Positions 18,039 to 27,000 are shown, counted from the stretch's first letter. The stretch: DNA of 64,000 nucleotides from Faecalicatena sp. (GCA_009774255.1 VSNK01000003.1:14779-78778); one strand, 5' to 3'. Translations and numbers: made by a program. The notes: generated from the sequence alone by a model not told the origin.

Positions 18039-18794
18039 ATGAATGAAGAATTAAAAACTGAAGAAATGACTCAAAATGTACAGGTCGAAGAAGCTGTCAA
18101 AAGCGAAACAGCCGAGGCAGCAGTCCGGACCGAAGAAGCTCCTTCCGAGACCATGGCAGATTATGAAGAACATCTTGATGATGCCAATCCCTGGAATCTG
18201 GTCACAAAATATATGGAAGAGAAGACGGTCCTTCCTGTGAAGGTAGAAGGTGTTGTAAACGGCGGCGTCATTGCCATGGTAGAAGGGCTCCGCGGATTTA
18301 TCCCGGCTTCCAAGCTCTCTCTGTCCTATGTGGAGGACTTGGAGACTTACCTGCTCAAAGAGATCGAAGTACAGGTGATCGATGTCGATCAGGCTAACAA
18401 CCGGCTGGTACTCTCCGCCCGTGACATCCTCAAGGCACAGGAGAAGAAAGCACGCCAGGATCAGATTGCCAACATCAAGATCGGCACGGTTATGGAAGGT
18501 GTGGTGGAGACCCTGCAGAATTACGGCGCGTTCATCAAGCTGGAGAATCATCTTTCCGGTCTGGTACACGTTTCCCAGATTTCTCAGAAGCGTGTCAAGC
18601 TGCCTTCCGATGTTCTCAATGTGGGGGATGCCGTGACGGTCAAGGTCATCGGGATCAAGGACGGCAAAATCAGCCTGAGCATGAAAGCTCTGGAGAATAC
18701 AGCCGCGGAAGAAGTTCCGGAGAGAGTAGAGATTCCAAAATCTGAAAATATCGGCACGAGCCTGGGCGACCTGTTCAAGAACCTGAAGCTGTGA
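18039..18794 (+). CDS. S1 RNA-binding domain protein (RpsA-like)
   Basis: 251 residues. An acidic N-terminal tail (about 1-60) is followed by two S1 domains, about 65-130 (VEGVVNGGVIAMVEGLRGFI) and 150-225 (GVVETLQNYGAFIKLENHLS and GLVHVSQIS). It ends with a short helix, GDLFKNLKL. Two-domain proteins like this in clostridia are relatives of ribosomal protein S1 and probably bind mRNA or the ribosome, but their role is not fixed. It is one of the few plus-strand genes in the first half, between its own promoter and terminator. Confidence 0.85.
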   Translation: MNEELKTEEMTQNVQVEEAVKSETAEAAVRTEEAPSETMADYEEHLDDANPWNLVTKYMEEKTVLPVKVEGVVNGGVIAMVEGLRGFIPASKLSLSYVEDLETYLLKEIEVQVIDVDQANNRLVLSARDILKAQEKKARQDQIANIKIGTVMEGVVETLQNYGAFIKLENHLSGLVHVSQISQKRVKLPSDVLNVGDAVTVKVIGIKDGKISLSMKALENTAAEEVPERVEIPKSENIGTSLGDLFKNLKL

Positions 18795-18801
18795 CGTACT
18801 G

Positions 18802-18838
18802 CGGGGCAGATCATTGTATCAATGATCTGCCCCGTTTT
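18802..18838 (+). terminator. Terminator shared by convergent genes
   Basis: CGGGGCAGATCATTG pairs with CAATGATCTGCCCCG around a 3-base loop, followed by TTTTC on the plus strand. The right arm overlaps the last codons of the FeoB-associated gene on the other strand. Confidence 0.85.
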
Positions 18839-18974
18839 CTGTGCAGTGGCCTTTGCAATGTCTGCAGTCTCCGCCGCATTGAATGGATTTTCCATTTTTC
18901 TTATCACGTATCATACTTCGGATAATCAGCGCGACGATCCCCGCAAGAACCGCGCCTACCAAAAAAGTTCCCAT
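18819..18974 (-). CDS. FeoB-associated Cys-rich membrane protein
   Basis: 51 residues from the ATG at 18974 with a GGGGAGG site. One N-terminal membrane helix (GTFLVGAVLAGIVALIIRSM) is followed by a basic stretch and CGGDCRHCKGHC, the Cys cluster of the FeoB_associated family (PF12669). It lies directly downstream of feoB and probably assists ferrous iron uptake, perhaps by metal handling at the membrane; the mechanism is unknown. Confidence 0.88.
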   Translation of the reverse strand: MGTFLVGAVLAGIVALIIRSMIRDKKNGKSIQCGGDCRHCKGHCTENGADH

Positions 18975-19002
18975 ATGAAATCCTCCCCTGATAAACAGAT
19001 GG

Positions 19003-19038
19003 ACATCCCCTGGTACTGTTTCCGCAGTCAGGGGATGT
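19003..19038 (-). other. Hairpin between feoB and its associated small gene
   Basis: ACATCCCCTG and CAGGGGATGT form a perfect 10-bp stem with an inner ACTG/CAGT pairing. There is no T run, so it more likely affects mRNA processing or stability than termination. Confidence 0.45.
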
Positions 19039-19087
19039 ATTGACATGATTTGTTACCTTAACGCCCAAAAGGTAGGAACATTCATCA

Positions 19088-21244
19088 TTATTTTGCTCCG
19101 GCAAGCTTGTGCATATTCACGTTCAAAGAGGTTCCTTCCTTATACGGCCTTACGAGCAGATAGACAAACCCGGCAGTCAGCAGGAACGCAGCAATCGTGA
19201 AGATACCAAATCCGCCGCCTGTTACCATGGTGCCGATCTGATATACGCAAAGCGCAACCACATAAGCCAGCAGGCACTGATACCCGATCGCGAACCAGAA
19301 CCATTTCGCGTTGTTCATCTCACGCTTGATAGCTCCCATTGCTGCAAAGCAAGGCGCGCAGAGAAGATTGAATACGAGGAAGGAATATGCCGCAAGCCCT
19401 GTCATGCTTCCTGCAAGATTTCCCCATATTTCCGCACCATCTTCCGCTACTTCCTCAAGCCCGTACAGGATACCAAAGGTTCCGACTACGTTTTCCTTCG
19501 CGACAAGGCCGGTGATTGCCGCAACCGCCGCTCTCCAGTCTCCCCAGCCAAGAGGCACGAAGATCCAGGCAAAGAGATTTCCGATGGAAGCCAGAATACT
19601 GTGGTCTAATTCCATACCGTCCAGCATCCTGAACTGCCCGTCAACCCATCCGAAATAGGAGGTGAACCATACCACGATCGTAGACAGAAGGATGATGGTG
19701 CCGGCCTTTTTGATAAAGGACCAGCCGCGCTCCCACATGCTGCGCAGTACATTTCCCAGAGTGGGCATGTGGTAGGCCGGAAGCTCCATAACAAAGGGCG
19801 CTGGATCTCCCGCGAACATCTTCGTCTTTTTCAGGATGATTCCGGAACAGATCACGGCCGCGATCCCTACAAAATATGCGCTTGGCGCTACCCATGAGGC
19901 CCCGCCGAACAACGCGCCCGCAATCAGGGCGATGATCGGAAGCTTTGCGCCGCAGGGAATAAAGGTTGTGGTCATGATTGTCATCTTCCGGTCGCGGTCA
20001 TTTTCAATCGTGCGGGAAGCCATGATTCCCGGAACCCCGCAGCCTGATCCGATCAGCATGGGGATAAAGGACTTTCCGGAAAGTCCGAATTTCCGGAAGA
20101 TACGGTCCATGATAAAAGCGACTCTTGCCATATATCCGCAGCTCTCCAGGAAAGCCAGGAACAAGAACAGCACCAGCATCTGCGGTACGAACCCGAGCAC
20201 GGCTCCCACACCGGCGACGATTCCGTCCAGAATCAGTCCCTGCAGCCAGTCCGCGCAGTTCACCGCGGTCAGCACACTCTCCACCGCCGGCGGGATGATC
20301 TCACCGAACAGCACATCATTGGTCCAGTCCGTCACAATGGTTCCCACGGAAGTGACAGACACATAATATACGATATACATGATGACCGCAAAGATCGGCA
20401 GCGCCAGGAAACGGTTCGTCACGACACGGTCGATCTTGTCGGATACGGTCATCACTTCCTTTGCCGCATGTCTGGTATAGCATTCCCCGATGATGGATGA
20501 GATATAAGTGTACCTTTCGTTGGTGATGATGCTTTCCGTATCATCATCCATTTCTTCCTCGATCTGCGCGATCTCCGCGGAGATATCCGGAACCTTTTCC
20601 ATCTGCTCTTCTATTTTATCATCTTTTTCCAGTAATTTCACTGCAAAAAATCGTTTTTGTGATTCCGGTACGGATGCTCCGAGTTTATTTTCGACAGACG
20701 CAAGCACTGCCTCCACATTTTCCGCAAATGTATGTACCGGCATGGCTGCCTTCTCCGTCGCTGCCACACGTACCGCCCTGTCGGCGGCCGCTTCGATTCC
20801 GGTTCCCTTCAGAGCGGAAATCTCGACCACCTCGCAGCCCAGCTTCTTTGCCAGCTTATCCACATGGATCTTGTCGCCGTTCTTCTCCACAATGTCCATC
20901 ATGTTGACCGCCATGACTACCGGAATCCCCAGCTCCATGAGCTGTGTGCTCAGATACAGGTTCCGTTCGATGTTCGTTCCGTCTACGATGTTGAGGATCG
21001 CGTCCGGCCGTTCGCTGATCAGATAATTCCTCGCGACCACTTCCTCCAGAGTATAGGGAGATAAAGAATAGATCCCCGGAAGATCCATGATGATCACATC
21101 TTTCTTACCTTTCAGCTTCCCTTCCTTCTTTTCTACCGTAACACCCGGCCAGTTCCCTACGAACTGATTGGAACCGGTCAGGGCGTTGAACAATGTGGTC
21201 TTCCCACTGTTTGGATTTCCTGCTAATGCAATTTTAACCGCCAT
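19088..21244 (-). CDS. feoB: Ferrous iron transporter FeoB
   Basis: 718 residues. The N-terminal GTPase domain shows GNPNSGKTTLFN (G1), DLPGIYSL (G3) and NMMD (G4). An acidic helical segment follows, then about ten membrane helices with two Gate regions (FIPMLIGSGCGVPGIMASRT and TFIPCGAKLPI), both containing the conserved cysteine region typical of FeoB. It imports Fe2+ across the cytoplasmic membrane. It is the third gene of the feoA-feoA-feoB operon. A site containing GGAGGAAGGG precedes the ATG. Confidence 0.97.
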   Translation of the reverse strand: MAVKIALAGNPNSGKTTLFNALTGSNQFVGNWPGVTVEKKEGKLKGKKDVIIMDLPGIYSLSPYTLEEVVARNYLISERPDAILNIVDGTNIERNLYLSTQLMELGIPVVMAVNMMDIVEKNGDKIHVDKLAKKLGCEVVEISALKGTGIEAAADRAVRVAATEKAAMPVHTFAENVEAVLASVENKLGASVPESQKRFFAVKLLEKDDKIEEQMEKVPDISAEIAQIEEEMDDDTESIITNERYTYISSIIGECYTRHAAKEVMTVSDKIDRVVTNRFLALPIFAVIMYIVYYVSVTSVGTIVTDWTNDVLFGEIIPPAVESVLTAVNCADWLQGLILDGIVAGVGAVLGFVPQMLVLFLFLAFLESCGYMARVAFIMDRIFRKFGLSGKSFIPMLIGSGCGVPGIMASRTIENDRDRKMTIMTTTFIPCGAKLPIIALIAGALFGGASWVAPSAYFVGIAAVICSGIILKKTKMFAGDPAPFVMELPAYHMPTLGNVLRSMWERGWSFIKKAGTIILLSTIVVWFTSYFGWVDGQFRMLDGMELDHSILASIGNLFAWIFVPLGWGDWRAAVAAITGLVAKENVVGTFGILYGLEEVAEDGAEIWGNLAGSMTGLAAYSFLVFNLLCAPCFAAMGAIKREMNNAKWFWFAIGYQCLLAYVVALCVYQIGTMVTGGGFGIFTIAAFLLTAGFVYLLVRPYKEGTSLNVNMHKLAGAK

Positions 21245-21325
21245 TTTTTAATCCCTTCCTCCTGATAGATTCTTACAGTCTTGACTACTGTTTATTAGTA
21301 GTGTCTAACTTTGATTCAAAAAAAA

Positions 21326-21544
21326 TTACTCAACCATGATCATTTCCGCATCCGCTTTCCGTACGGATAATTCATATCCCCTTACCTTTACTTCTACAGG
21401 ATCTCCGAGCGGAGCGACCTTTCTCACAAAAATTTCCACTCCTTTTGTAATCCCCATATCCATGATCCTTCTCCTGACAGGCCCTTCTCCTGTCAGCTTT
21501 GTGACCTTTACGGTCTGTCCGCAAGGGACTTCTCTTAATGTCAT
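21326..21544 (-). CDS. feoA: FeoA domain protein (second copy)
   Basis: 72 residues from the ATG at 21544; GGAGG lies 11 bases upstream, and an ATG seven codons earlier has no site. MTLREVPCGQTVKVTKLTGE, followed by R-R-R-I-M-D-M-G-I-T-K-G, is the SH3-like FeoA core. FeoA modulates FeoB. The two feoA genes are separated by 17 bp. Confidence 0.92.
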   Translation of the reverse strand: MTLREVPCGQTVKVTKLTGEGPVRRRIMDMGITKGVEIFVRKVAPLGDPVEVKVRGYELSVRKADAEMIMVE

Positions 21545-21561
21545 AATCTCTTCACCCTCCT

Positions 21562-21777
21562 TCATCCGACCATGATTCTGTTTGCCATATCTTTTCCAAT
21601 GGCAACACGAGAATCCTTTACATTTACGATCATATTGCCGCCGGTCTCGGATACGACCGTCACCTCTGCGCCTGCTACAAACCCAAGGTTCTCAATAAAA
21701 CGTCTTGTCTCTTCTTTTCCCCCGACTCTGCGGATGATGTTAGGCTCTCCTTGCTTTACCATTGATAAAGGCATCAT
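21562..21777 (-). CDS. feoA: FeoA domain protein (first copy)
   Basis: 71 residues. RRVGGKEETRRFIENLGFVA followed by GAEVTVVSETGGNMIVNVKD and a C-terminal ANRIMVG is the FeoA fold, but only distantly similar to the next copy, so the two are not a recent duplication. The site before the ATG at 21777 is weak (AAAGAAG). First gene of the iron operon. Confidence 0.9.
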   Translation of the reverse strand: MMPLSMVKQGEPNIIRRVGGKEETRRFIENLGFVAGAEVTVVSETGGNMIVNVKDSRVAIGKDMANRIMVG

Positions 21778-21824
21778 ACGTCACTTCTTTCTGTCATTAT
21801 TTTTTATATTCTAAATATTATATC

Positions 21825-21856
21825 GTTAGTATAAACTAACATCAGATAGTTGTCAA
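21825..21856 (-). promoter_or_regulatory. feo promoter with overlapping palindromic operator
   Basis: On the minus strand a perfect TTGACA (21856-21851), a 17-bp spacer and TATACT (21833-21828). The -10 box lies inside the palindrome GTTAGTATAAACTAAC (21825-21840), so a bound repressor would block RNA polymerase. Palindromes of TTAG...CTAA type are used by DtxR-family metal regulators; that assignment is inference from motif and gene context. Confidence 0.65.
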
Positions 21857-21966
21857 GTACTTATTTCGTTTTTTCTAAATAAATCCATTTTCCTATAGAA
21901 TAAAAAAGTGCGCATCCCCCTGAGGGTTTTTGTTCTATAGGAAAATTCGGAGAAGTTTCCTATAAA

Positions 21967-21999
21967 ACAAAAAAACCGCCCCTGCGCAAACAGGAACGG
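21967..21999 (-). terminator. Terminator after tRNA-Thr
   Basis: On the minus strand CCGTTCCTG and CAGGGGCGG form a stem around TTTGCG, followed by seven T. It starts 12 bp past the 3' end of the tRNA. Confidence 0.85.
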
Positions 22000-22010
22000 C
22001 TGTATATGAA

Positions 22011-22083
22011 AGCCGAAAATCGGACTCGAACCGACGACCCCTTCATTACGAGTGAAGTGCTCTACCAACTGAGCTATTTCGGC
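22011..22083 (-). tRNA. tRNA-Thr, anticodon CGU
   Basis: 73 nt on the minus strand. The acceptor arms GCCGAAA and TTTCGGC pair. The D arm is GCTCAGTTGGTAGAGC, the anticodon stem TTCA/TGAA holds the loop CTCGTAA (anticodon CGT, reading ACG), and the T arm contains GGTTCGAGTCC. CCA is not encoded; the discriminator base is T. Confidence 0.95.
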
Positions 22084-22170
22084 AAGGCTCATCAAACGAA
22101 CCTTTACTATTATAACCATTCTTTATACAAATTTCAACTACTTTTTTAAAAAAATTAAAATTTTCTATTA

Positions 22171-23085
22171 CTATTCCTCGTTCAAGGTCTCTTCTTGATC
22201 AGGGTGATCCATATGCACCGTCAACTGAGTATATGGTATCACGATGCCCTCTTCATCAAAGGTCAGCTTAATCTTTTCCAGCAGATCCCACCGGGTAGCC
22301 CAGTATTCATCTGTCTTTACCCAGCCTCGGATACCAAGGACTACCGAGCTTTCCCCAAGGGAATCTACGAACACATACAGGTTCTCATCCTTGATGATGC
22401 TGGGAATATCCTTCAGCATCTGTTCCAGAAGCAGCTTCGCCTTTTTCAAGTCCGAATCATAGGAGATCCCGATCCGCAGATCCAGTTGCCTTTCTGCTTT
22501 TGCCGTCACATTGGTCAGACTGTTGTTTGCCAGCATCCCATTGGGAATCACGATGGTCTTATTATCCACCGTAGTCAGCTTCGTGTAGAATGTCTGTATC
22601 TCTTTCACCGTACCCTCGTCATGATGCGAATCTTCTATGATATAATCTCCGACCACAAAGGGCTTCAGCAGCAGGATCAGTATTCCCCCGGCAAAATTAG
22701 ACAGGGTCTGCTGCAGGGAAAGAGAGATTCCTACACCGGCCGAGGCGAACAGCACGGAAATCGAAGAAATCTCAATCCCCAGATTCGCGGCTACGATAAG
22801 AAGCAGACATATATAAAGCGCTACTTTTAAAAAAGAATCCGTAAATTGACTCAGCCCGGTATCCGCATTCTTCTTGCCTAAATAATTCCGAACCCGCTTC
22901 CGGAACCACTTGATCAAAAAACGGCCTAACATAAAAATAGCGACCGCAATTAGAATACGCAATCCAAACTCAATAAAATCCGGGATATGCTCCTGGATAA
23001 AGAGGACGAACCTGTTGACATGGGTCTGCATTTTTTCCGCGGATTGTTCCGCCGATTCCTGCAAAACCTCTACCGTAGAATCCAT
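22171..23085 (-). CDS. mscS: Small-conductance mechanosensitive channel (MscS family)
   Basis: 304 residues from the ATG at 23085 with AAAAGGAGG; the longer frame upstream has no site. Three membrane helices are visible, and the pore-lining third helix region includes FASAGVGISLSLQQTLSNFA. It is followed by the beta-domain (PFVVGDYIIEDSHHDEGTVK, then TVDNKTIVIPNGMLANNSLT) and the alpha/beta C-terminal domain. It releases solutes on hypo-osmotic shock. The last residues are acidic (DQEETLNEE). Confidence 0.93.
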   Translation of the reverse strand: MDSTVEVLQESAEQSAEKMQTHVNRFVLFIQEHIPDFIEFGLRILIAVAIFMLGRFLIKWFRKRVRNYLGKKNADTGLSQFTDSFLKVALYICLLLIVAANLGIEISSISVLFASAGVGISLSLQQTLSNFAGGILILLLKPFVVGDYIIEDSHHDEGTVKEIQTFYTKLTTVDNKTIVIPNGMLANNSLTNVTAKAERQLDLRIGISYDSDLKKAKLLLEQMLKDIPSIIKDENLYVFVDSLGESSVVLGIRGWVKTDEYWATRWDLLEKIKLTFDEEGIVIPYTQLTVHMDHPDQEETLNEE

Positions 23086-23174
23086 ATATTGCCTCCTTTT
23101 CCGTAAAAGAAATGTATTTGTTTCTCCGATACGTCGCCGTGCCGGATTGTATACATGTATTTCGCAAAATATGA

Positions 23175-24032
23175 TTATTCTGTTTCTTTCAATGCCAGAA
23201 AGCCCGCCAGACTTCCCCTCTGGTTTCCGGCGGCCCGGTGAGAATAAAGAATGCGGCTGTTGCAGTGTGTACACACATTCGTGACTGCCATATGTTCCCG
23301 CAGGATTCCGGCTTCCGCAAATATGATCTCATTTGCTTTCCACAGATTCAGCTGATATTTTCCGTTCTCTTTTTGGAAAAAAAGCTGTTCCCAATCATCT
23401 TCCGCAAAACTTTCCTGAAACTTCTCAATCACATCAGAACTGACTTCATAGCATTCCTGGCAGATGGAGGGTCCTATGGCAGCCAGGATATCTGCCGGAT
23501 CCGAGCCGAACTGCCGTTCCATCAGCTCCACGGTCGCTTTTCCGATCTTTCCTGCGGTCCCGCGCCAGCCCGAATGACTCAGCCCGATTGCCTTTTTAAC
23601 CGGATCTACAAAAAACAGAGGAACACAATCCGCAAAGAATGTCACCAGGCAGATTCCCGGAATATTTGTGACCATACCGTCCACATCCTGAAATTCCGTC
23701 GGGCGCAGGAACCCCATGCCTCTGTCCTCTTCTGTCACAACCCGCACATTCGTTGTATGGGTCTGTCTGGAAAATACCATATCTTCACATCGTACTTGGA
23801 TCGCCGAAGCCATGCGCCGGAAATTCTCCCGCACGGCTTCTTCTTCGTCTCCCCGCCCGAAGCTGAGATTCATAGAAGAAAAGCAGCCCTCGCTGACTCC
23901 GCCCAGTCGGGTAGAGAATCCATGCCTTACAATTCCGGTGTCCGAAAGCAACGGATATTCGAGAAACGGAGTCTCCTTCTCTACCTCTCTGAATACCTGA
24001 TCATGATTCTTATATCTGATATCTAAACTCAT
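23175..24032 (-). CDS. pgeF: Purine nucleoside phosphorylase / polyphenol oxidase family protein (YfiH/LACC1)
   Basis: 285 residues from the ATG at 24032 with an AAGGGGG site. The motifs HGFSTRLGGVSEG, FSRQTHTTNV, FADCVPLFFVDPVKKAIGLS, HSGWRGTAGKI, GPSICQECYEV and VCTHCN define the family (PF02578), with the metal-binding His/Cys residues in place. Characterised members act on purine nucleosides; PgeF of E. coli is also linked to peptidoglycan editing. Followed at once by a MITE-like repeat on its upstream side. Confidence 0.9.
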   Translation of the reverse strand: MSLDIRYKNHDQVFREVEKETPFLEYPLLSDTGIVRHGFSTRLGGVSEGCFSSMNLSFGRGDEEEAVRENFRRMASAIQVRCEDMVFSRQTHTTNVRVVTEEDRGMGFLRPTEFQDVDGMVTNIPGICLVTFFADCVPLFFVDPVKKAIGLSHSGWRGTAGKIGKATVELMERQFGSDPADILAAIGPSICQECYEVSSDVIEKFQESFAEDDWEQLFFQKENGKYQLNLWKANEIIFAEAGILREHMAVTNVCTHCNSRILYSHRAAGNQRGSLAGFLALKETE

Positions 24033-24078
24033 CTGATTCCCCCTTCCACTTCTGTCCGCGGTCCTCTTTCCGACACAC

Positions 24079-24240
24079 CTAAGGAACTGTCCATTAATAA
24101 CTTGTGCATTTGACTTGTCTAAATCCGCACAGTCTGCGTTGTCATCAGTCAGCGTACCCCGGTACGCCTCCCTCTTCCGCCTTGCCTGTACGAATTTATC
24201 CTGCGTCATCTGCACAAGTTATTTTCGGACAGTTCCTTAG
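24079..24240. repeat. MITE-like palindromic element, 162 bp
   Basis: The ends CTAAGGAACTGTCC and GGACAGTTCCTTAG are exact inverted repeats, each followed inwards by a second pair, TAACTTGTGCA and TGCACAAGTTA. The interior is GC-richer and shows no reading frame of its own. No clear target duplication is seen. A shorter hairpin with similar ends lies at 58549-58611. It separates pgeF from yraN. Confidence 0.7.
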
Positions 24241-24315
24241 GCACTTGACAGCGAAATTTTTCGCATCGTGCTTTTGCGGTTTATCCGGGTTGGGAACTGA
24301 AGACCTAAGCCCGCA

Positions 24316-24669
24316 TCAAAAGCCTTCAAACGCATTTTTTATCAGTGTTACCTTTGTGCCTTCAATCCCGACCACATCGTATCTGCAGGGAATATCCCCC
24401 AGATGCTTTTCCATCATATAGTATTGCGCGCATCGGAAGATCCGGTACTGCTTCTTTCGGTCTACCGCCTCCAAAGGGTTCCCTCTGCTCCCGCTCTTCC
24501 TGTACTTCACCTCGCAGAACACAAGGCAGTCTCCGTCTCTGGCAATCAGGTCGATCTCACCGATCCGGCATCTGTAGTTATAGTCCAGGATCTCATACCC
24601 CTGCTGCTCCAGATAATATCCGGCCGCCTGCTCATAGGCCGCACCTGTTTTTCGCTTATTCTGTTCCAT
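24316..24669 (-). CDS. yraN: YraN family (UPF0102) endonuclease-like protein
   Basis: 117 residues, the usual size. The fold is that of Holliday-junction-resolvase-like PD-(D/E)XK nucleases: CRIGEIDLIARDGDCLVFCE with VKYRKS gives the E-x-D ... E-x-K catalytic pattern. The cellular role is not settled. It lies 24 bp after rnhB on the same strand, as is common in bacteria. Confidence 0.93.
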   Translation of the reverse strand: MEQNKRKTGAAYEQAAGYYLEQQGYEILDYNYRCRIGEIDLIARDGDCLVFCEVKYRKSGSRGNPLEAVDRKKQYRIFRCAQYYMMEKHLGDIPCRYDVVGIEGTKVTLIKNAFEGF

Positions 24670-24693
24670 ATTCTCCTTATTAAGAAACTGCCC

Positions 24694-25458
24694 CTAAGAT
24701 TCTATCATTGTTTTTATAAATGTCTTTCGGTGGATCGGACACGGACCGTACTTTTTGAGAGCCTCGATATGGGCTGCCGTGCCATATCCCTTATGTACGG
24801 CAAACCCGTACAGGGGATACATTTTGTCGTATTCCTCCATCAGCCGATCCCTTGTCACCTTGGCAAGAATACTGGCCGCAGCAATGGAGATACTTCTGGC
24901 ATCCCCCTTCACAATGGGCACCTGTTCGATGTCAAGCAAAGGGATCCTCACAGCGTCATTCAGCAGCACATCCGGAACGATTCCCAGATTGCTGACCGCC
25001 ATGCGCATGGCTTCATAAGTGGCCTGCAGGATGTTGATTTCATCGATCCGCTCCGGTTTTGCCATCCCGATGCCGGTTGCCGCTGCCTTTTCCATGATCT
25101 CATCATACAGCGCTTCTCTGCGCTTCGGGGAGAGCTTCTTGGAATCATTGAGATACAGGATCTCACAGTTCTTCGGCAGAATGACTGCTCCGGCCATCAC
25201 CGGACCTGCCAGCGGCCCTCTTCCGGCCTCGTCAATTCCGCAAATGTATGTACAATGGACATACTGCCGTTCAAACTCCTGCATTTCCTCCAGACGCTGC
25301 CGTTCCGCCGCAAGCTTTTCCTCCTGCCGGCGGTACTTTCCCAGCAGGCTTTGCACGCCCGCCCTTGTGTCAGATGCATAGAACTCCAACAGCAGCTTCC
25401 GCTCCTCTGCTTCGGCCCGTTCCAGCTCCTTTTTGATCTCTGCGATGCCCTTACTCAT
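24694..25458 (-). CDS. rnhB: Ribonuclease HII
   Basis: 254 residues from the ATG at 25458 (GGAG nine bases upstream), which overlaps the end of lepB by 8 bp. An N-terminal helical extension of about 70 residues, common in Firmicute RNase HII, precedes the catalytic core: CGIDEAGRGPLAGPVMAGAV with the first Asp-Glu pair, LNDSKKLSPKRREALYDEI, and later SIAAASILAKVTRD. It cuts RNA-DNA hybrids and single ribonucleotides in DNA. Confidence 0.96.
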   Translation of the reverse strand: MSKGIAEIKKELERAEAEERKLLLEFYASDTRAGVQSLLGKYRRQEEKLAAERQRLEEMQEFERQYVHCTYICGIDEAGRGPLAGPVMAGAVILPKNCEILYLNDSKKLSPKRREALYDEIMEKAAATGIGMAKPERIDEINILQATYEAMRMAVSNLGIVPDVLLNDAVRIPLLDIEQVPIVKGDARSISIAAASILAKVTRDRLMEEYDKMYPLYGFAVHKGYGTAAHIEALKKYGPCPIHRKTFIKTMIES

Positions 25459-26005
25459 GCTTGATCGCTCCAAATCGATTGAAAGGCCAGATCCGAATCC
25501 ATGCCCTTCCCAGCAGATTTTCCCGCTTGATCACTCCCACACTCGGATCTCTGCTGTCCGAACTGTGGTTGCGGTTGTCTCCCAGGACAAAATATTCATC
25601 CTCTCCCAGTGTAAGAGGTTCCGCGGCAATCCCCGGATTCTCCATCAGTTCGTTGCCATAGTGTTCATCCAACTGCTCCCCGTCGATATACACATATCCG
25701 TCCATGACCTGAACGGTCTCTCCCGGCAGTCCTATGATCCGCTTGATATAGAAAGTATTTTCCCTGTACTGATACGGAAATACAATAATCTCGAATCGCT
25801 TCGGCTCCCGGAACCGGTAAGAGATCTTATCCACCAGCAGATTATCATTATTATGAAGTGTCGTCTCCATGGACTCTCCGTCCACACGGGTACGCTGTCC
25901 TACATATGTGATGATCACATAGGAAAACGCCAGTACGAACAGCAGGTACAAAAGCCAGCTCCCAAGCTCCCGCAAAATACTTTTCTCCTTATTTTCCTCT
26001 TTCAT
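25451..26005 (-). CDS. lepB: Signal peptidase I (first of two)
   Basis: 184 residues. One N-terminal membrane helix (LGSWLLYLLFVLAFSYVIIT) is followed by the catalytic Ser45 in VDGESMETTL and Lys88 in FYIKRIIGLPGETV, then the conserved YFVLGDNRNHSSDSRDP. It removes signal peptides outside the cell. It overlaps rnhB and follows rbgA after 105 bp. Confidence 0.95.
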   Translation of the reverse strand: MKEENKEKSILRELGSWLLYLLFVLAFSYVIITYVGQRTRVDGESMETTLHNNDNLLVDKISYRFREPKRFEIIVFPYQYRENTFYIKRIIGLPGETVQVMDGYVYIDGEQLDEHYGNELMENPGIAAEPLTLGEDEYFVLGDNRNHSSDSRDPSVGVIKRENLLGRAWIRIWPFNRFGAIKHE

Positions 26006-26110
26006 GTCCTGAAATTCCTCTTTTCCTCTGATTCCATACGGAATTTACTGCTGCTCACGCCATAACGCCCGCAGGTAAGACTTTCCGCATGGCCGCAAAA
26101 TATCTGTCGC

Positions 26111-26974
26111 TTAAACTTCCGAAGATTCCATTTCCTGCGGATATTCCAGCGTGACCCTCCCCAGCCGCCCGTTCCGGAAATCATCCAGAAGCAGCTTTGA
26201 TGCCTTCTCCAGATCCAGCTCATTCCCTTTCAGAAGGCAGTGTCTGCTTTTTGCCACTCCCCGCAGGTCTTCAAATCCGTCCTCGGATTCTGTCATCCCA
26301 TATTTTTCCGCCAGCAACCCCGGATAATGCTGTACCAGGAATCTCATCAGCTCTGCCGCAAGTTCCTCTGACTGTAAGATCTCATCCTTGATGGAACCGA
26401 TCAACGCCAGACGAAGCCCTACCGTCTGATCCTCGAACTTTGGCCACAGGATCCCGGGTGTATCCAGAAGCTCCACGTTCTTGTTCAGCCGGATCCACTG
26501 CTTTCCTTTTGTTACTCCCGGCTTATTGCCGGTCTTTGTGCATGCCTTTCCTGCCAGCGCATTGATGAATGTGGACTTTCCCACATTGGGGATGCCCACC
26601 ACCATGGCGCGCACCGGACGGTTCAGAATCCCGCGGCTGCGGTCACGCTCTGTCTTTTCCCGGCAGGCCTCCCGAATGACTTCCTGGATGGACTTCATCC
26701 CGCCGCCTTTCTTTGAATTGACCTTTACCGCAGAATAACCTTTTTTCTGAAAATATTCGGTCCACGCGGTATTCCACTTCTCCTCCGCCAGGTCCGATTT
26801 GTTGAGCAAGATCAGCCTTGCCTTATTCTTTCCCAGTTCATCAATGTCCGGATTCCGGCTGCTGAAAGGAATCCTGGCATCTACCAGTTCGATGATCAGG
26901 TCGATCAGCTTGATATTTTCCTGCATCATCCGCTTCGCTTTGGTCATATGACCCGGATACCACTGAAAATGCAT
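26111..26974 (-). CDS. rbgA: Ribosome biogenesis GTPase YlqF/RbgA
   Basis: 287 residues. A circularly permuted GTPase: NKSDL (G4) comes first, followed by VVGIPNVGKSTFINAL (G1) and LLDTPGILWPK (G3). It begins MHFQWYPGHMTKAKRMM, the typical RbgA start. In Bacillus subtilis RbgA is needed for late assembly of the 50S subunit. It sits between the two signal peptidase genes in the ribosomal operon. Confidence 0.96.
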   Translation of the reverse strand: MHFQWYPGHMTKAKRMMQENIKLIDLIIELVDARIPFSSRNPDIDELGKNKARLILLNKSDLAEEKWNTAWTEYFQKKGYSAVKVNSKKGGGMKSIQEVIREACREKTERDRSRGILNRPVRAMVVGIPNVGKSTFINALAGKACTKTGNKPGVTKGKQWIRLNKNVELLDTPGILWPKFEDQTVGLRLALIGSIKDEILQSEELAAELMRFLVQHYPGLLAEKYGMTESEDGFEDLRGVAKSRHCLLKGNELDLEKASKLLLDDFRNGRLGRVTLEYPQEMESSEV

Positions 26975-27000
26975 TGACCTTCCTCCCTAATACCATATCG

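Noticed and set aside
21853..22119. An 88-codon minus-strand frame containing AEIAQLVEHFTRNEGVVGSS
   Set aside because: It is the translation of the tRNA-Thr gene and its flanks, a well-known false gene.
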